A DNA stretch of 64,000 nt from Corynebacterium atrinae (lineage in GTDB: Bacteria > Actinomycetota > Actinomycetes > Mycobacteriales > Mycobacteriaceae): positions 2,170,001 through 2,234,000 of the forward strand of contig NZ_CP046977.1 in assembly GCF_030408455.1 (NCBI RefSeq), in the 5' to 3' direction. Positions 8,853 to 19,251 of this stretch are shown one piece after another. The position numbers and the translations under genes were made by a program. The notes beneath the pieces are model-generated. The model saw only the letters and a list, made by a program, of their open reading frames with translations. It was not told where the DNA came from and made no database searches. Position 1 is the stretch's first letter. Every line of letters begins with the position of its first letter.

Positions 8853-10199
8853 GTGAACACGGTTAAAGCGTCTTCCCTGCCCCAAAATCGTTCGACATCG
8901 TTGCTGACGGACAAGTACGAACTGACTATGCTGCAGGCCGCCCTGCGTGATGGAACCGCCCATCGCTCCTGCGCCTTCGAGGTTTTCTCCCGCCGTCTGC
9001 CCAACGAGCGGCGCTACGGGGTCGTTGCCGGCACCGCCCGGGTGCTCCACGCTGTGCAGGATTTCGTCTTCACTGAGGCCCAACTGGCCACGCTCGACTT
9101 CCTCGACGAACAGACCCTGGAATACCTGCGCAATTACCGTTTCACGGGACAGATTGACGGCTACCGCGAGGGTGAGCTCTATTTCCCCTATTCGCCGCTG
9201 CTGACCGTGCGCGGCACATTCGCCGAATGCGTCATTTTGGAGACGGTCATCCTCTCCATCATGAACGCCGATTCCGCAGTCGCCTCTGCCGCCGCCCGCA
9301 TGGTCACCGCCGCTGATGGTCGCCCGATCATCGAGATGGGGTCGCGCCGCACGCATGAATACGCCGCAGTTACGGCCTCCCGGGCGGCCTACCTTGCGGG
9401 TTTCGAAGCCACCTCCAACCTTGAGGCCGCGCACCGTTATGGCATTCCCGCCTCGGGTACGTCCGCCCACGCCTGGACGCTGCTGCACATCAACGAAGAT
9501 GGCACGCCCAACGAGGCCGCCGCCTTCCGCTCGCAGATAGATTCCCTCGGCATTGATACGACCCTGCTGGTGGATACCTACGACATCACCAAGGGCGTCG
9601 AGACGGCGATTGAGGTCGCGGGCCCGGAACTCGGCGGCGTCCGCATTGACTCCGGTGACTTAGGTGCCGTCACCCGCCGCGTGCGTAAGCAACTCGATGA
9701 CCTCGGCGCGCACAACACCCGAATCGTCGTCTCCTCCGACCTCGACGAGTTCGCCATCGCTGGCCTGCGAGGTGACCCGGTCGATGCCTTCGGCGTGGGT
9801 ACCTCCGTGGTCACCGGCTCCGGCGCGCCGACCGCGTCCATGGTGTACAAGCTCGTTGAGGTCGATGGCCACCCCGTGTCCAAGCGTTCCAGCGGCAAGG
9901 GCATGACCGGCGGCGCCAAGCGAGCCTTGCGCACCTACCGCGCCTCGGGCGTGGCGGTGGAGGAACTCGTCTACCCCTTCGATGCTCCCGATCCTGAGGT
10001 TGGCCACCTCAAGTCCGCGGTGCTGTCCACTCCCCTCGTGCGCGACGGCCAGGTCCTGGAAGGCCTGCCGAGCCTGCATGATTCCCGCGAGTACCTCGCT
10101 ACCCAGCTACTCACCCTGCCCTGGGAGGGCCTCGCGCTCTCCCGCGATGAACCATCGATCTCCATCCGATTCGTCGGTTTCCCCGCCGAACGTCAGTAG
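8853..10199 (+). CDS. pncB: Nicotinate phosphoribosyltransferase
   Basis: 448 residues from GTG 8853. It joins nicotinate to PRPP (with ATP) to give nicotinate mononucleotide, in NAD salvage. The N terminus LLTDKYELTMLQAAL, the FEVFSRRLPNERRYGV segment, EMGSRRTHEYAA and the phosphate-binding region RIDSGDLGAVTRRVRK are typical. nadE later in the window serves the last step of the same pathway. Only 6 nt separate it from the following helicase gene, so they probably share a transcript. Confidence 0.95.
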   Translation: MNTVKASSLPQNRSTSLLTDKYELTMLQAALRDGTAHRSCAFEVFSRRLPNERRYGVVAGTARVLHAVQDFVFTEAQLATLDFLDEQTLEYLRNYRFTGQIDGYREGELYFPYSPLLTVRGTFAECVILETVILSIMNADSAVASAAARMVTAADGRPIIEMGSRRTHEYAAVTASRAAYLAGFEATSNLEAAHRYGIPASGTSAHAWTLLHINEDGTPNEAAAFRSQIDSLGIDTTLLVDTYDITKGVETAIEVAGPELGGVRIDSGDLGAVTRRVRKQLDDLGAHNTRIVVSSDLDEFAIAGLRGDPVDAFGVGTSVVTGSGAPTASMVYKLVEVDGHPVSKRSSGKGMTGGAKRALRTYRASGVAVEELVYPFDAPDPEVGHLKSAVLSTPLVRDGQVLEGLPSLHDSREYLATQLLTLPWEGLALSRDEPSISIRFVGFPAERQ

Positions 10200-10205
10200 C
10201 ATTTA

Positions 10206-12167
10206 GTGTCTGAACAACCCCTATCGCCATCCACCGAAGAGCTTCTCGACGCCGCCGTGGCCGCCCTTGGCGGCACCCGCCGGGATGGGCAGGTGCGGAT
10301 GGCGCAGGCCGTCACCGCCGCCCTGGAGGGCGAGCGGCACCTCGCCGTCCAAGCTGGTACCGGCACCGGCAAATCGCTCGCCTACCTCGTCCCGGCAATT
10401 CGTCATGCGCAGGCGACTAACACCAAGGTCATCATCTCCACGGCGACGATCGCCCTGCAGCGCCAGCTCGTCGAGCGCGATCTCCCGCGCCTCGTCGAAG
10501 CGCTGGAGCCGCTCATGGAGCGCCGTCCCACCTTCGCCATCATGAAGGGCCGTTCGAACTACGTCTGCCTCAACAGGATCGGCGCCGTCGAGGAGCCAGC
10601 TGATGCGCTTATCGACGAAGCTGACGTCTCCTGGCTGGGCCGCCACATCGCCCGCGTCCACGATTGGGCGCAGGAAACGACCCGCGGCGACCGAGACGAC
10701 CTCGATCCCGGCGTGCCCGATCAGGCCTGGCGTCAGGTTTCCGTCACCTCCCGCGAGTGCTTGGGTGCCAGCCGCTGCCCCCACGGCGAGAATTGCTTCG
10801 CGGAGCTCGCGCGCCGGGAAGCGAACGAGGTGGACATCATCGTCACCAATCACGCCCTCCTGGCCATCGACGCACTGGCCGATGTCAACATCCTTCCGGA
10901 ACACGACACCGTCATCATCGACGAGGCCCACGAGCTCGACGGCCGCATTACCTCCGTCGCCACCAATGAGCTCTCCTCCGCCACGCTCAAGCTCGCCGCG
11001 AAGCGCGCCGCAAAGCTCGACGCAGACGGCACCAAGCTTGAAGAAGACGTCGACGACTGGTTGCAGGTGGCTGAAGACCTGCCGGAAGGCAGGTGGACGT
11101 CGATAAGCGAGGACGCCCGCGGTCCCCTTGCGGGACTGCGTGACTGCCTGTGGTCGCTTCGCGACGCCGTCGCCCGCGCCCCCGAGGGCGAAGCCGCGGC
11201 CGACCCGGAAAAGGCCGCCGAGCGGCACAACTTGAGCAACCATCTCATGGAGCTTCACGACGCCGTCGTTCGCATCCTCGACGTCTTCGCCGAGACCGAT
11301 CCCGCGGCCCAGCGCGATGTCGTCTGGCTCGACCGTGACGAGCGTCGCGGCGACGTCCTCACCGTGGCACCCCTGTCCGTCGCTGGGCTGCTGCACTCTC
11401 GATTGTTCTCCGAACAGACCGTGGTTCTGACTTCGGCCACGCTGACACTCGGCGGGCGATTCGACGCGATGGCCGCTGCTTGGGGCCTACCCAAAGGAAC
11501 GTGGGATTCCCTCGACGTGGGCACCCCCTTTGACCCAGCTAAGGCCGGCATTCTCTACACCGCCCGCCACCTGCCCGACCCCGGCCGCGATGGCCTCTCC
11601 CCCGAGACCCTCGAAGAGATCTACGAGCTCATCATGGCTGCCGGCGGGCGCACCCTCGGACTCTTCTCCTCCCGGCGAGCCGCCGAACAAGCCACCCAAG
11701 CCATGCGCTCACGGTTGCCCTTCGACGTCCTGTGCCAAGGAGACGACGCCACCGGCGCGCTCGTGGAGAAGTTTTCTAAGAACGACAACACCTGCCTCTT
11801 CGGCACCCTCACCCTGTGGCAGGGCGTGGATGTACCAGGGGCTTCCTGTTCTCTCGTTCTCATCGACCGGGTTCCCTTTCCCCGCCCGGATGACCCACTG
11901 CTGCAGGCCCGGAAAGAGGCCGCGACCGCCGAGGGGCGCAATGGATTCATGGAGGTAGCCGCCACCCATGCGGCTCTCCTGCTCGCCCAAGGTGCTGGGC
12001 GTCTATTGCGCTCGGTCACCGACCGCGGTGTCGTGGCAGTGCTCGACAACCGCTTGGCGACCAAGCGCTATGGATCATTCCTCCGGGCCTCCATGCCCGG
12101 ATTTTGGGACACCACCGACCCGAAGGTCGTGCGTGGTGCCCTCAGCCGCTTAGTTCAGGAGCGGTAA
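10206..12167 (+). CDS. ATP-dependent DNA helicase, DinG/XPD family
   Basis: 653 residues from GTG 10206. Superfamily 2, 5'-3' helicase with Walker A AGTGTGKSLAYLVPA (about 55), the DEAH box IIDEAHELDG (about 238) and motif VI QGAGRLLRS (about 597). Four cysteines between motifs Ia and II (NYVCLN, RECLG, SRCPHGENCF) match the Fe-S cluster of XPD/DinG. Likely role: unwinding R-loops, D-loops or stalled forks. Residues ALIDEA and TSISED carry two GTCGATAAGC words (10607, 11099), the second using the rare Ile codon ATA. Its 3' end overlaps the convergent membrane gene by 13 nt. Confidence 0.93.
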   Translation: MSEQPLSPSTEELLDAAVAALGGTRRDGQVRMAQAVTAALEGERHLAVQAGTGTGKSLAYLVPAIRHAQATNTKVIISTATIALQRQLVERDLPRLVEALEPLMERRPTFAIMKGRSNYVCLNRIGAVEEPADALIDEADVSWLGRHIARVHDWAQETTRGDRDDLDPGVPDQAWRQVSVTSRECLGASRCPHGENCFAELARREANEVDIIVTNHALLAIDALADVNILPEHDTVIIDEAHELDGRITSVATNELSSATLKLAAKRAAKLDADGTKLEEDVDDWLQVAEDLPEGRWTSISEDARGPLAGLRDCLWSLRDAVARAPEGEAAADPEKAAERHNLSNHLMELHDAVVRILDVFAETDPAAQRDVVWLDRDERRGDVLTVAPLSVAGLLHSRLFSEQTVVLTSATLTLGGRFDAMAAAWGLPKGTWDSLDVGTPFDPAKAGILYTARHLPDPGRDGLSPETLEEIYELIMAAGGRTLGLFSSRRAAEQATQAMRSRLPFDVLCQGDDATGALVEKFSKNDNTCLFGTLTLWQGVDVPGASCSLVLIDRVPFPRPDDPLLQARKEAATAEGRNGFMEVAATHAALLLAQGAGRLLRSVTDRGVVAVLDNRLATKRYGSFLRASMPGFWDTTDPKVVRGALSRLVQER

Positions 12168-12934
12168 GGAATCGGCTCGCCGCTGGCCTTGAGGGCGGCG
12201 TGAGCGAAGATGCACATGGTCATCGGGACGGCCACGATCACGCCGATGACGATGAGGCTACCGACACCTTGCAACAGGATGGTGAACAGCGCGATCAGGA
12301 AGGTCGCCCCGGGGTTGGCCTTGACAATCTCGAAGGAACTCCGCAGCGCGCCCATGACGCCGTCCTGCGGGCGAACGAAAATCATGCTCATGGCAAACAA
12401 AAGGAAGAACGCCACGACGAGCCCGGGAATGATGAACAACACCATGCCGATGAAGGTCAGAATGGAGGCCAACAGGTAGACACCCAGCGGGGCCCCCAGA
12501 CCTGAAAGCTTGAAGAAGTCACCGAAAGTTACATTTTCGCCGCGCACTTGGCGTACGCCATTGCGGTACATGTTGAGGTTCCACACGAAGCTCACGGCGA
12601 ACATCACGATGTAAGCCACGACCATGGCGATGATTCCGCCGGGGGAAACTTCGGTGGAGTTGTCATAGCCATACGCGTCAGTCGTGGTGCTGCTGGACAT
12701 TAACACCGGAATGATGAACACAACTACCAGGGCCATGAGGGCAGCGAAGTACACCAGGAAGGACAGCACCCACGGAAGGAAGTTGCTGAACAAGGCCTTC
12801 GAACCCTGCGTGAAGCTTTCAACTGCGTCGATCGTGCGGTTGGAAGTATCGAAAGCCTGCGGGTTTTCGGAGTATCCAGCGTAGCCGGAGTTCTCCCCCT
12901 CGTTGGCACTATAAGGATCGTATGGCTGGGTCAC
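12155..12934 (-). CDS. Multi-pass membrane protein of unknown function (DUF975-like)
   Basis: About 259 residues from GTG 12934, chosen because GGGGAG lies 5 nt upstream. The N-terminal 40 residues are soluble and Tyr/Pro/Asn-rich (PYDPYSANEGENSGYAGYS). Five or six long hydrophobic segments follow. The alternation of amphipathic helices and membrane segments (TFGDFFKLSGL, RPQDGVMGALRSSFEIVKANP) recalls DUF975 or glycerophosphodiesterase-membrane domains. No catalytic motif is visible. It converges on and overlaps the helicase gene. Confidence 0.75.
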   Translation of the reverse strand: MTQPYDPYSANEGENSGYAGYSENPQAFDTSNRTIDAVESFTQGSKALFSNFLPWVLSFLVYFAALMALVVVFIIPVLMSSSTTTDAYGYDNSTEVSPGGIIAMVVAYIVMFAVSFVWNLNMYRNGVRQVRGENVTFGDFFKLSGLGAPLGVYLLASILTFIGMVLFIIPGLVVAFFLLFAMSMIFVRPQDGVMGALRSSFEIVKANPGATFLIALFTILLQGVGSLIVIGVIVAVPMTMCIFAHAALKASGEPIPYRS

Positions 12935-13020
12935 AGTGACTCCCCATTTCTCGTGGAAAATATTTGGACCACAAGAGTATGCCACGCGAGAGGTCGCTTA
13001 GCGACATTTAGTATCGGGCG

Positions 13021-13752
13021 TCACGGTGCACAGGCGACGGCGGTGCGCGCGCCAGGTTCCACCTCCGTGTATCCCCCATCTCGCACTACGACCGCTCCCA
13101 GCCGGTCACTCTCCTGCCGAAACTCAGCTGATGTCACCTCCCGCACATTGAGCGGGAAGCCCTTCTCTGCCCACCCGCGTACCCAAGCCAGGTCGCGGGC
13201 GGCGGCCAGAAGCATGCTGGCGTGGCCCACCTGGGCGGCGGCCTTGCCGGTGGTCATGGACAGACCCCCATCGATGACAATCAGAGGCACCGTGGGGTCA
13301 ACCGGCCCGGGATCATCCGCTGGCAGCTCCGTGCCATGGATTTGCAGCTTGCGCACCGCGGCGGGGACGCGGCTGACTGCGGTCGGGACGAAGGCGCGAG
13401 CCAGGGCCCCGGCGGCGTCGATAGTAACTCCCGGGATGGCCTGCACCTCCTCCCACGCCTTGTTCCGCGCCCGGCGGGCCACTTTGCGGATGAGGTGGCC
13501 GTACCACGACTCCAAGCCGATCCGCCATCTATCGTCGGTGGCTACCTCCTCCGCCAGGCACACACTGACCACCGCGCGGGCGGCCGCCTCCAAGAGGTCG
13601 GTGCGGCGCGGCGGATTCACTTTCGGGAGGTGCAACGCGATCTGCATTGCCTGCACGGTCTCCGGGTCGTTGGGGTCCTCGGACCGAGCCCGCCGATCGC
13701 TGCTCACCCGCTCCACGAGGAGCGCGTGGGCGAAGGCGAGGGAGTCGGTCAT
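13021..13752 (-). CDS. Peptidyl-tRNA hydrolase, Pth2 type
   Basis: 243 residues. The C-terminal 110 residues form a Pth2 fold: VPLIVIDGGLSMTTGKAAAQVGHAS contains the catalytic K-x-AAQ-x-x-HA motif, and the domain ends with a variant of the usual G-P core. Pth2 enzymes release peptides from stalled peptidyl-tRNA. The N-terminal 130 residues are helical and specific to corynebacterial homologues. The ATG overlaps the serB stop by 4 nt (ATGA), so translation is coupled. Actinobacteria also carry the ordinary Pth1, so this copy is probably auxiliary. Confidence 0.85.
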   Translation of the reverse strand: MTDSLAFAHALLVERVSSDRRARSEDPNDPETVQAMQIALHLPKVNPPRRTDLLEAAARAVVSVCLAEEVATDDRWRIGLESWYGHLIRKVARRARNKAWEEVQAIPGVTIDAAGALARAFVPTAVSRVPAAVRKLQIHGTELPADDPGPVDPTVPLIVIDGGLSMTTGKAAAQVGHASMLLAAARDLAWVRGWAEKGFPLNVREVTSAEFRQESDRLGAVVVRDGGYTEVEPGARTAVACAP

Positions 13753-15032
13753 TGTTCGAGCGGGACGCGGCGGAAGGTGCCATCCTCCAGGTCTGAGACG
13801 TCAATCTCGTTGCGAGGGATGCCAAGGATGTGCAGGACTTCGTCCAAGAAGGGATGGTTCACCGAGGTATCCGCAACCGCGCGGAGCGCGGGCTTCGCGT
13901 TAAAGGCGATACCCAGGCCCGCCGCGGACAGCATGTCGATATCGTTGGCACCATCGCCGACGGCGACGGTCTGGTACATCTTCAATCCGGAGTCCTCGGC
14001 GAACTCGCGCAGGAACTCGGCCTTTGCCGCACGGTCCACGACCTTCCCAATGACCCGGCCGGTGAGCTTGCCGTCAACGATCTCCAACGTGTTAGCGCGG
14101 GTGTAGTCCAACTCGAGCTCTTCGGACAAGTCCTCGAGCACCTGGCTGAAGCCACCGGACACCACCGCTGTACGGTAACCCATCTTCTTCAGGGTGCGGA
14201 TGGTCGTGCGGGCGCCGGGGGTGAGCTCAATGTCGGCGGCGACGGCGTCGATGACCGAAGCATCCAGGCCCGCGAGGGTGGCGACGCGCTCCCGCAACGA
14301 CTCCTCGAAATCCAACTCGCCGCGCATTGCTCGCTCCGTGACCTCGGCAACCTCAGCCTCTTTGCCAGCATGGGCAGCCAGCATCTCAATGACCTCGCCT
14401 GTAATGAGGGTGGAATCGCAGTCGAAGCAGACCAGGCGCTTCGAACGGCGCAGCAAGCCAGCGCGCTCAATGGCGATGTCGACGCCCAGCTGTCCGGTCA
14501 GCTCAGCCAGCGCCTTGCGCAGCGCTTGGCCACCACCGGGCTCGGGGTTGGCGATGGTGATCATCAGCTCCAGGCCGGTGATCGGGTAATCCGCGATCCC
14601 CCGGATACGGTCAATGTTGGCGCCATAATTGGCCAAGGTCTGGCCGATGGCCGAGACGTTCGCGGCAGTCACCGGGTTACCCATCACCACGACGACGTGG
14701 CTGGAGCGGGGCCGCGACTGCACGATTCCTTCGACGACCTCGACCGTTATCTTCTGCCCGTGGGCACGCAGGGTCTCGGTAAGACCCTCGCGCAGGCGCA
14801 CCTCCCGATCGGGGTGAAAACCGACGTAGGCAGCCAGCGAAAGGAAACCGCGGAACTGGGACTGCTCGACATCGAGAAGCTGCACGTCGTTAGACGAGAG
14901 CACGCGGAAGAAGGAGGCGGTTACGCCAGGGCGGTCGGGCCCGGAAACGGTAATAGCTGCCGGCTGCAGTCCCTCCTGCAGCGAGACCTGCAAAGCGTCT
15001 GGATTGTCAAGGTTAGGTGATTGTGCGGCCAC
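13749..15032 (-). CDS. serB: Phosphoserine phosphatase with ACT domains
   Basis: 427 residues. Last step of L-serine synthesis: O-phosphoserine to serine. The N-terminal half (about 25-185) contains two ACT-like regulatory domains (TVSGPDRPGVTASFFRVLS, VVMGNPVTAANVSAIGQTL). The C-terminal half is a HAD phosphatase: CFDCDSTLITGEV (nucleophile Asp), TAVVSGGF (motif II), then Lys and VGDGANDIDML (motif IV). The ACT domains fit feedback control by serine. It is the first gene of the serB-pth2 pair, downstream of ctaD on the same strand, as I remember for C. glutamicum. Confidence 0.96.
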   Translation of the reverse strand: MAAQSPNLDNPDALQVSLQEGLQPAAITVSGPDRPGVTASFFRVLSSNDVQLLDVEQSQFRGFLSLAAYVGFHPDREVRLREGLTETLRAHGQKITVEVVEGIVQSRPRSSHVVVVMGNPVTAANVSAIGQTLANYGANIDRIRGIADYPITGLELMITIANPEPGGGQALRKALAELTGQLGVDIAIERAGLLRRSKRLVCFDCDSTLITGEVIEMLAAHAGKEAEVAEVTERAMRGELDFEESLRERVATLAGLDASVIDAVAADIELTPGARTTIRTLKKMGYRTAVVSGGFSQVLEDLSEELELDYTRANTLEIVDGKLTGRVIGKVVDRAAKAEFLREFAEDSGLKMYQTVAVGDGANDIDMLSAAGLGIAFNAKPALRAVADTSVNHPFLDEVLHILGIPRNEIDVSDLEDGTFRRVPLEQ

Positions 15033-15062
15033 GGTGGCTGGTACTTTCCTGTTGTCGATGCA

Positions 15063-15100
15063 TCGACCCCCGGGAGAGAGGGATCTCTACCGGGGGTCGA
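15063..15100. terminator. Strong stem-loop between ctaD and serB
   Basis: TCGACCCCCGG at 15063-15073 pairs perfectly with CCGGGGGTCGA at 15090-15100 across a purine-rich loop. It lies 60 nt past the ctaD stop, so it may end or attenuate the ctaD transcript before serB. No U-run follows on either strand, so it is not a classical intrinsic terminator and could instead stabilise an mRNA 3' end. Confidence 0.5.
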
Positions 15101-15162
15101 ATATCAGTCGGAGGTTCTACGAGGTAGTGCTGGTGCGGCCCCGCAATGGGGGCCGGGCACCG

Positions 15163-16914
15163 TTAGTTGTCGGCGCCAACTGCGGCGGGGCTGGGAGACT
15201 GAGTCTTCTCAGCTCGCTCGTCGTGGTGGCCAACGTGGGCCTCACGGCGCATGCGCTCCACCATGTGCGGGTAGTGCAGCTCGAAGGCAGGACGCTCGGA
15301 GCGGATACGCGGCAGGGAGATGAAGTTGTGGCGCGGCGGCGGGCACGAGGTTGCCCACTCGAGGGAGTTGCCGTAACCCCACGGATCGTCGACCGTGACA
15401 ACTTCGCCGTAGCGCCAGGACTTGAAAACATTCCAGATGAACGGAATGACGGAGGCACCGAGCAGGAAGGAGAACACCGTGGACACCTGGTTGAGGGTGG
15501 TGAAACCATCCGAGTCGAGGTAATCGGCGTAACGACGCGGCATACCCATGTTGCCCAACCAGTGCTGAACAAGGAAGGTGCCGTGGAAGCCGATGAAGGT
15601 GAGCCAGAAGTGGATCTTGCCCAGGCGTTCGTCGAGCATCCGGCCCGTCATCTTCGGGAACCAGAAGTACACGCCAGCGAAGGAGGCGAACACGACGGTA
15701 CCGAACAGGGTGTAGTGGAAGTGGGCGACCAGGAAGTAGCTATCGGCCAGCTGGAAGTCCAGCGGCGGGGAAGCCAGCATGATGCCGGTGAGGCCACCGA
15801 AGAGGAAGGTAGCGACGAAGCCGACGGACCAGATCATCGGGGTTTCCCACGTGATGTGGCCCTTCCACATGGTTCCGACCCAGTTGAAGAACTTGACGCC
15901 GGTGGGGACCGAGATCAGGAACGTCATGAAGGAGAAGAAGGGCAGGAGGACCGCGCCGGTGACGAACATGTGGTGCGCCCACACGGCCATGGACAGAGCA
16001 CCGATCGACAGGGTAGCGAAGACCAGGCCGATGTAGCCGAACATGGGCTTGCGGGAGAAGACCGGGATGACCTCGGAGACAACACCGAAGAACGGCAGTG
16101 CGAGAACGTAGACCTCGGGGTGGCCGAAGAACCAGAACAGGTGCTGCCAGAGGATGGCGCCACCGTTAGCGGTGTCGTAGATGTGTGCTCCCAGCTTGCG
16201 GTCGTAGAGCACACCCAGAGCGGCGGCCAGCAGCAGCGGGAAGATCATCAGGGCGATGACGGAGGTGACGAAGATGTTCCAGGTGAAGATAGGAAGACGG
16301 AACATCGTCATGCCCGGCGCGCGGAGAGTGAGAATGGTGGTCAGCATGTTGATGGCGGAGGCCACGGTGCCGACACCAGTGGCGCCGACGCCGACGATCC
16401 ACAGGTCAGCGCCCACACCCGGGGTGTGCACGGCGTCCGACAGCGGGGAGTACATGGTCCAACCGAAGTCGGCGGCACCGCCCGGGGTGAGGAAGCCAGC
16501 GAGCATGGCCACGCCACCCACAGTGGTAATCCAGAAACCGAAGGCGTTGAGACGCGGGAATGCCACGTCAGGTGCGCCGATCTGCAGCGGCAGAACGAAG
16601 TTAGCAAAGCCCCAGACGATCGGGGTACCGAAGAGCAGCAGCATCACAGTGCCGTGCATGGTGAACAGCTGGTTGAACTGCTCGTTGGACAGGAACTGCA
16701 TGCCCGGGGAGAAAAGCTCCGCGCGGATCAGCAGCGCCATCAAGCCACCGAGGAAGAAGAAGCTGAAGGACATGATGATGTACATGATGCCCAGCTGCTT
16801 GTGGTCGGTGGTGGTCAACATCATCCAGGCCTTAGAGCCCTTGCGGGCATGGCCTGTGGGTTCCGGACGTTCCGGGTGAGCGTAATCGTCCACCCGTGGT
16901 GCCACAGCGGTCAT
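15163..16914 (-). CDS. ctaD: Cytochrome aa3 oxidase subunit I
   Basis: 583 residues from ATG 16914 (ribosome site GGAGG, 5 nt). Twelve-helix haem-copper oxidase subunit of the respiratory chain, reducing oxygen to water with proton pumping. Visible signatures are [14 protein letters not shown] (low-spin haem ligand), [17 protein letters not shown] (CuB His cross-linked to Tyr), WAHHMFVTG (two CuB His) and [10 protein letters not shown]. In actinobacteria it forms a bc1-aa3 supercomplex. The other subunits are not in the window, as is usual for corynebacteria. A longer frame to 17001 lacks a good start. Confidence 0.97.
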   Translation of the reverse strand: MTAVAPRVDDYAHPERPEPTGHARKGSKAWMMLTTTDHKQLGIMYIIMSFSFFFLGGLMALLIRAELFSPGMQFLSNEQFNQLFTMHGTVMLLLFGTPIVWGFANFVLPLQIGAPDVAFPRLNAFGFWITTVGGVAMLAGFLTPGGAADFGWTMYSPLSDAVHTPGVGADLWIVGVGATGVGTVASAINMLTTILTLRAPGMTMFRLPIFTWNIFVTSVIALMIFPLLLAAALGVLYDRKLGAHIYDTANGGAILWQHLFWFFGHPEVYVLALPFFGVVSEVIPVFSRKPMFGYIGLVFATLSIGALSMAVWAHHMFVTGAVLLPFFSFMTFLISVPTGVKFFNWVGTMWKGHITWETPMIWSVGFVATFLFGGLTGIMLASPPLDFQLADSYFLVAHFHYTLFGTVVFASFAGVYFWFPKMTGRMLDERLGKIHFWLTFIGFHGTFLVQHWLGNMGMPRRYADYLDSDGFTTLNQVSTVFSFLLGASVIPFIWNVFKSWRYGEVVTVDDPWGYGNSLEWATSCPPPRHNFISLPRIRSERPAFELHYPHMVERMRREAHVGHHDERAEKTQSPSPAAVGADN

Positions 16915-17229
16915 AGTTCCTCCTGAATACGAGGCAATCCGCGACTGTCGGACTGCCAAGCCTTTACTGGACCTCACATTTTTAAGGCGCGTAAGAGACA
17001 ATCCAGCCTATTGGGGCTGGAGACAACCGCTAGTCTAACTCGCCATCCCTTCAAAAACACATGAATACGTGGGGCAATGACCCAAATCGCGCCGATTCCC
17101 CCGGAACCCACCCACACCAGTGACCCAAGACACACTTGCGAACAGGGACATTGGCATTCTTGGCCTGGTCGGGGAACTAGAAACTCCCCCCGGTAGTAAT
17201 CAACCTTTAGGTTGAGCCACCTCCCCCAC
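16915..17229 (-). promoter_or_regulatory. ctaD upstream region
   Basis: 315 nt with no credible gene. Read on the minus strand there is a -10-like TAGACT at 17034-17039, a small hairpin with arms CCAGCC/GGCTGG (17003-17020) in the would-be leader, and a hairpin CCCCACTC/GAGTGGGG (17224-17249) that overlaps the last codons of the copper ATPase and may end its transcript. The promoter call is a pattern guess. Confidence 0.35.
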
Positions 17230-19248
17230 TCACCTCCCAGCGAGTGGGGTTAGGCCTTGCGGGCGAAGATCCAGTCGTCGCAGCAACTGGGCGTTGAGCG
17301 CTACGACGATCGTGGAGGCGGACATCAAGATCGCGCCCACGCTCATCGGGAGCACGAACCCAACGGGGGCGAGGATGCCGGCTGCCAACGGGACGGCAAG
17401 GAGGTTGTACCCGGCTGCCCACCAGAGGTTCTGCTTCATCTTCCGATAGGTGGCACGGGAAAGCTCGATGACGGAGAGCACAGAGCGGGGATCATCGGAG
17501 GCGAGGATGACCCCGGCCGAGGCAATGGCGACGTCCGTCCCTGCCCCGATGGCGATGCCGACGTCCGCCTGCGCCAAGGCGGGCGCGTCATTGACGCCAT
17601 CGCCGACCATCGCTACTTTGCGGCCCTCGCTCTGGATCTCCGCGACTTTCGCGGCTTTGTCCTCCGGGCGCACGCCAGCGAACACGCGGCGGATGTGGAG
17701 TTGCTCGGCCACGGAATTGGCAACAGCTTGGGCATCACCCGTAATCATGACGACCTCGACGCCCCGGGCCTGCAGGTCGGCGACCGCCTCGCGGGATTCG
17801 GGACGGATCTCGTCAGCGAGACGCAATGCCCCGATGACGTGGCCGTCGGCAAGCACATGGAGGATGATCGCGCCCTCCTGACGCCATCGCTCGGCGATGG
17901 GCAGCTCCTGCTGCCCGCGCTCCTCGAGCAGTTGTGGGCCTCCCACCTCGATGGTCTGGCCCGTAACCTCGGCCCGCACGCCGACGGCGGGAGACGACGT
18001 GAAGCCGGCCGCCTGCGGCACCTGCAGCTGGCGAGCCTGCGCCGCGGTGACGATCGCCTGAGCAAGGGGGTGCTCGCTATCAGCTTCGGCGGCCGCGGCA
18101 AGAGAGAGGACGTCGCTGTCGTCGAGATCGACGGAGTCAATGCCGGTGACCGTCGGCTCCCCCTTGGTGAGAGTCCCGGTCTTATCGAAGAGGACAGTAT
18201 TAATGGAGCGCATTGACTCCAACGCGAGCCGGTCCTTGATGAGGATTCCGGCCTTCGCTGCCCGCTCGGTCGCGATGGAGACGACCAGCGGGATGGCCAG
18301 GCCGAGAGCGTGCGGGCAGGCGATGACGAGAACCGTGATGGTGCGGACGACCGCGCTGTCCGGTTGGCCGAGGACCGTCCAGACGATCGCGGTGATGACG
18401 GCCGCACCCAGGGCGTACCAGAAGAGCCAACCGGCGGCGGTGTCCGCGATCCGCTGCGCCCGGGACGAGGATGCCTGGGCGTCGGCGACGAGCTTTTGGA
18501 TGCCCGCCAGGGTGGTGCCATCGCCTGTCGCGGTGACTTCGACCCGGATGCCCGAATCGGTGGCGATGGTGCCAGCGACGACACGGTCGCCGGTCCCGCG
18601 CCGCACGGTCTGTGACTCACCCGTCACCATCGATTCATCAATAGATGCCGCACCTTCCACGATGTTGCCATCGGCGGGTATCGACGCCCCCGGCCGGACC
18701 ACCACGATGTCCCCTACTGCCAGGTGTGCGGGTGGCACCCGCACAATCCCCTCCCCTTCTACCTTGTCCGCCTCATCGGGCAGGAGGGCAGCGAGGGAGT
18801 CGAGAGCGGAGGAGGGCTGCGCGAGGGAGCGCATCTCAATCCAGTGACCTAGGAGCATGATGACCACGAGGAGGGCCAGTTCCCACCAGAAATTCAGCTC
18901 GTGACTGAGCAGGTGCAGGCTCGCACCCCAGGACGCCACAAAGGCAACGGTGAGCGCCAAGGCGATAAGAAGCATCATCCCGGGCTTGCGGGCGCGGATT
19001 TCGCTGAGGCCACCGCTGAGGAAAGGCCGACCACCCCAGACGTACATGACGGTGCCAAGGAGCGGGGAGACCCAGGCGACCCAGGCAGCGTCGGGAAGGG
19101 AATAGCCGATGAGGTGGGCGAACATGTCATTGAAGGCCACCACCGGGACAGAAAGCGCCAGCATGATCCAGAACAGCCGACGGAACTGAGCTACGTGGTG
19201 GGCGTGTCCCCCACCGTGGTGTTCGTGGTGCTCATGGTCCATGTCCAT
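17230..19248 (-). CDS. Copper-exporting P1B-type ATPase (CPH type, CopB-like)
   Basis: 672 residues. His-rich N terminus (HEHHEHHGGGHAHH), eight predicted membrane segments, actuator motif TGES, ion-binding CPH in VIACPHALGLAIP, phosphorylation motif DKTGTLTKGEP, and hinge GDGVNDAPALAQAD. The CPH motif marks the P1B-3 group, usually Cu(II)/Cu(I) or Ag export. There is no N-terminal HMA domain; that job may be done by the small CopZ-like protein encoded 3 nt upstream. Both are probably controlled by the CsoR-like palindrome at 19507. The window contains no csoR. Confidence 0.93.
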   Translation of the reverse strand: MDMDHEHHEHHGGGHAHHVAQFRRLFWIMLALSVPVVAFNDMFAHLIGYSLPDAAWVAWVSPLLGTVMYVWGGRPFLSGGLSEIRARKPGMMLLIALALTVAFVASWGASLHLLSHELNFWWELALLVVIMLLGHWIEMRSLAQPSSALDSLAALLPDEADKVEGEGIVRVPPAHLAVGDIVVVRPGASIPADGNIVEGAASIDESMVTGESQTVRRGTGDRVVAGTIATDSGIRVEVTATGDGTTLAGIQKLVADAQASSSRAQRIADTAAGWLFWYALGAAVITAIVWTVLGQPDSAVVRTITVLVIACPHALGLAIPLVVSIATERAAKAGILIKDRLALESMRSINTVLFDKTGTLTKGEPTVTGIDSVDLDDSDVLSLAAAAEADSEHPLAQAIVTAAQARQLQVPQAAGFTSSPAVGVRAEVTGQTIEVGGPQLLEERGQQELPIAERWRQEGAIILHVLADGHVIGALRLADEIRPESREAVADLQARGVEVVMITGDAQAVANSVAEQLHIRRVFAGVRPEDKAAKVAEIQSEGRKVAMVGDGVNDAPALAQADVGIAIGAGTDVAIASAGVILASDDPRSVLSVIELSRATYRKMKQNLWWAAGYNLLAVPLAAGILAPVGFVLPMSVGAILMSASTIVVALNAQLLRRLDLRPQGLTPLAGR

Positions 19249-19251
19249 GGG

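Noticed and set aside
15004-16926. 640-codon open frame on the plus strand
   Set aside because: It is the antisense of ctaD, has no ribosome site, and its composition mirrors the third-position bias of the real gene.
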